Positions 6,194 through 6,287 of a DNA stretch of 6,287 nucleotides are shown piece after piece (the stretch's first letter is position 1; the number at the start of each line of letters is the position of its first letter). Under the pieces are notes generated by a model that searched no databases, was not told the DNA's origin, and saw only the letters and a program-made list of their open reading frames with translations. Origin of the DNA: CAYNNP01 sp964398215 (GTDB lineage Bacteria; Planctomycetota; Planctomycetia; Pirellulales; Pirellulaceae). The stretch lies in the NCBI GenBank assembly GCA_964398215.1, contig CAYNNP010000319.1:1-6287 (forward strand), written 5' to 3'. A program made the position numbers and the translations under genes.

Positions 6194-6287
6194 ATGACAC
6201 GTCAAACACAAAACCGCAGTGTCCTATTGAAGTCGTTGGTATCGACCTGTTTCGTTTGGCTGATGTTTATCAGCTCCGCCATCGCCC
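6194..6287 (+). CDS. 5' end of a predicted exported protein, truncated by the window end
   Basis: An ATG at 6194 opens a frame that runs off the window after 31 codons. The peptide starts MTRQTQNRSVLLKSLV and continues STCFVWLMFISSAIA: a basic start, a hydrophobic core (about 11-27) and an S-S-A-I-A end that fits a Sec signal peptide cleaved by signal peptidase I. The mature protein is outside the window, so no function can be given. It follows the DUF1501 gene by 55 bp on the same strand with no terminator, so co-transcription is likely. In planctomycetes DUF1501 genes often neighbour DUF1549/DUF1553 or other secreted proteins, but nothing here identifies which. No Shine-Dalgarno is seen before the ATG. 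Confidence 0.6.
   Translation, partial: MTRQTQNRSVLLKSLVSTCFVWLMFISSAIA

Overview
The window looks like chromosomal DNA of a planctomycete, most likely of the Pirellulaceae (Rhodopirellula-like). This is inferred from an exported DUF1501 protein with a twin-arginine leader, a secreted amidohydrolase, a large kinase-like protein of a planctomycete flavour, moderate GC content and few recognisable Shine-Dalgarno sites or sigma-70 promoters. No mobile element, CRISPR array, tRNA or rRNA gene was seen.

Layout. (1) Bases 1-106 (+) hold the last 34 codons of an endonuclease/exonuclease/phosphatase (EEP) family gene, whose stop codon lies inside a rho-independent terminator (105-131). (2) Converging on it from the minus strand is a 655-residue protein (136-2103) with a degenerate protein-kinase-like N-terminal half and a membrane-associated C-terminal part. 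(3) Next comes a flagellar/post-transcriptional control module on the minus strand: fliW (2732-3193) followed by csrA (2267-2494), ending in a very strong terminator (2207-2239). The 237-nt fliW-csrA spacer is rich in inverted repeats and GGA motifs. A 17-bp palindrome containing a perfect sigma-28 -10 octamer lies upstream of fliW. (4) A secreted metal-dependent amidohydrolase (3381-4469, minus) with its own weak terminator. (5) A 259-bp divergent intergenic region. (6) On the plus strand, a DUF1501 protein (4729-6138), followed after 55 bp by the first 31 codons of another exported protein (6194 to the window end), probably in the same operon.

How the genes work together. FliW and CsrA form the best understood unit. 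In the Bacillus/Campylobacter paradigm, FliW binds CsrA allosterically and relieves CsrA repression of flagellin translation. This CsrA keeps the Asn55 and the C-terminal extension associated with FliW control. The other genes have no clear functional link to this pair. The amidohydrolase and the DUF1501 operon are divergently transcribed exported proteins of kinds that planctomycetes carry in many copies. No wholly new multi-gene system is evident. The most original items are the kinase-like membrane protein and the structured csrA leader.
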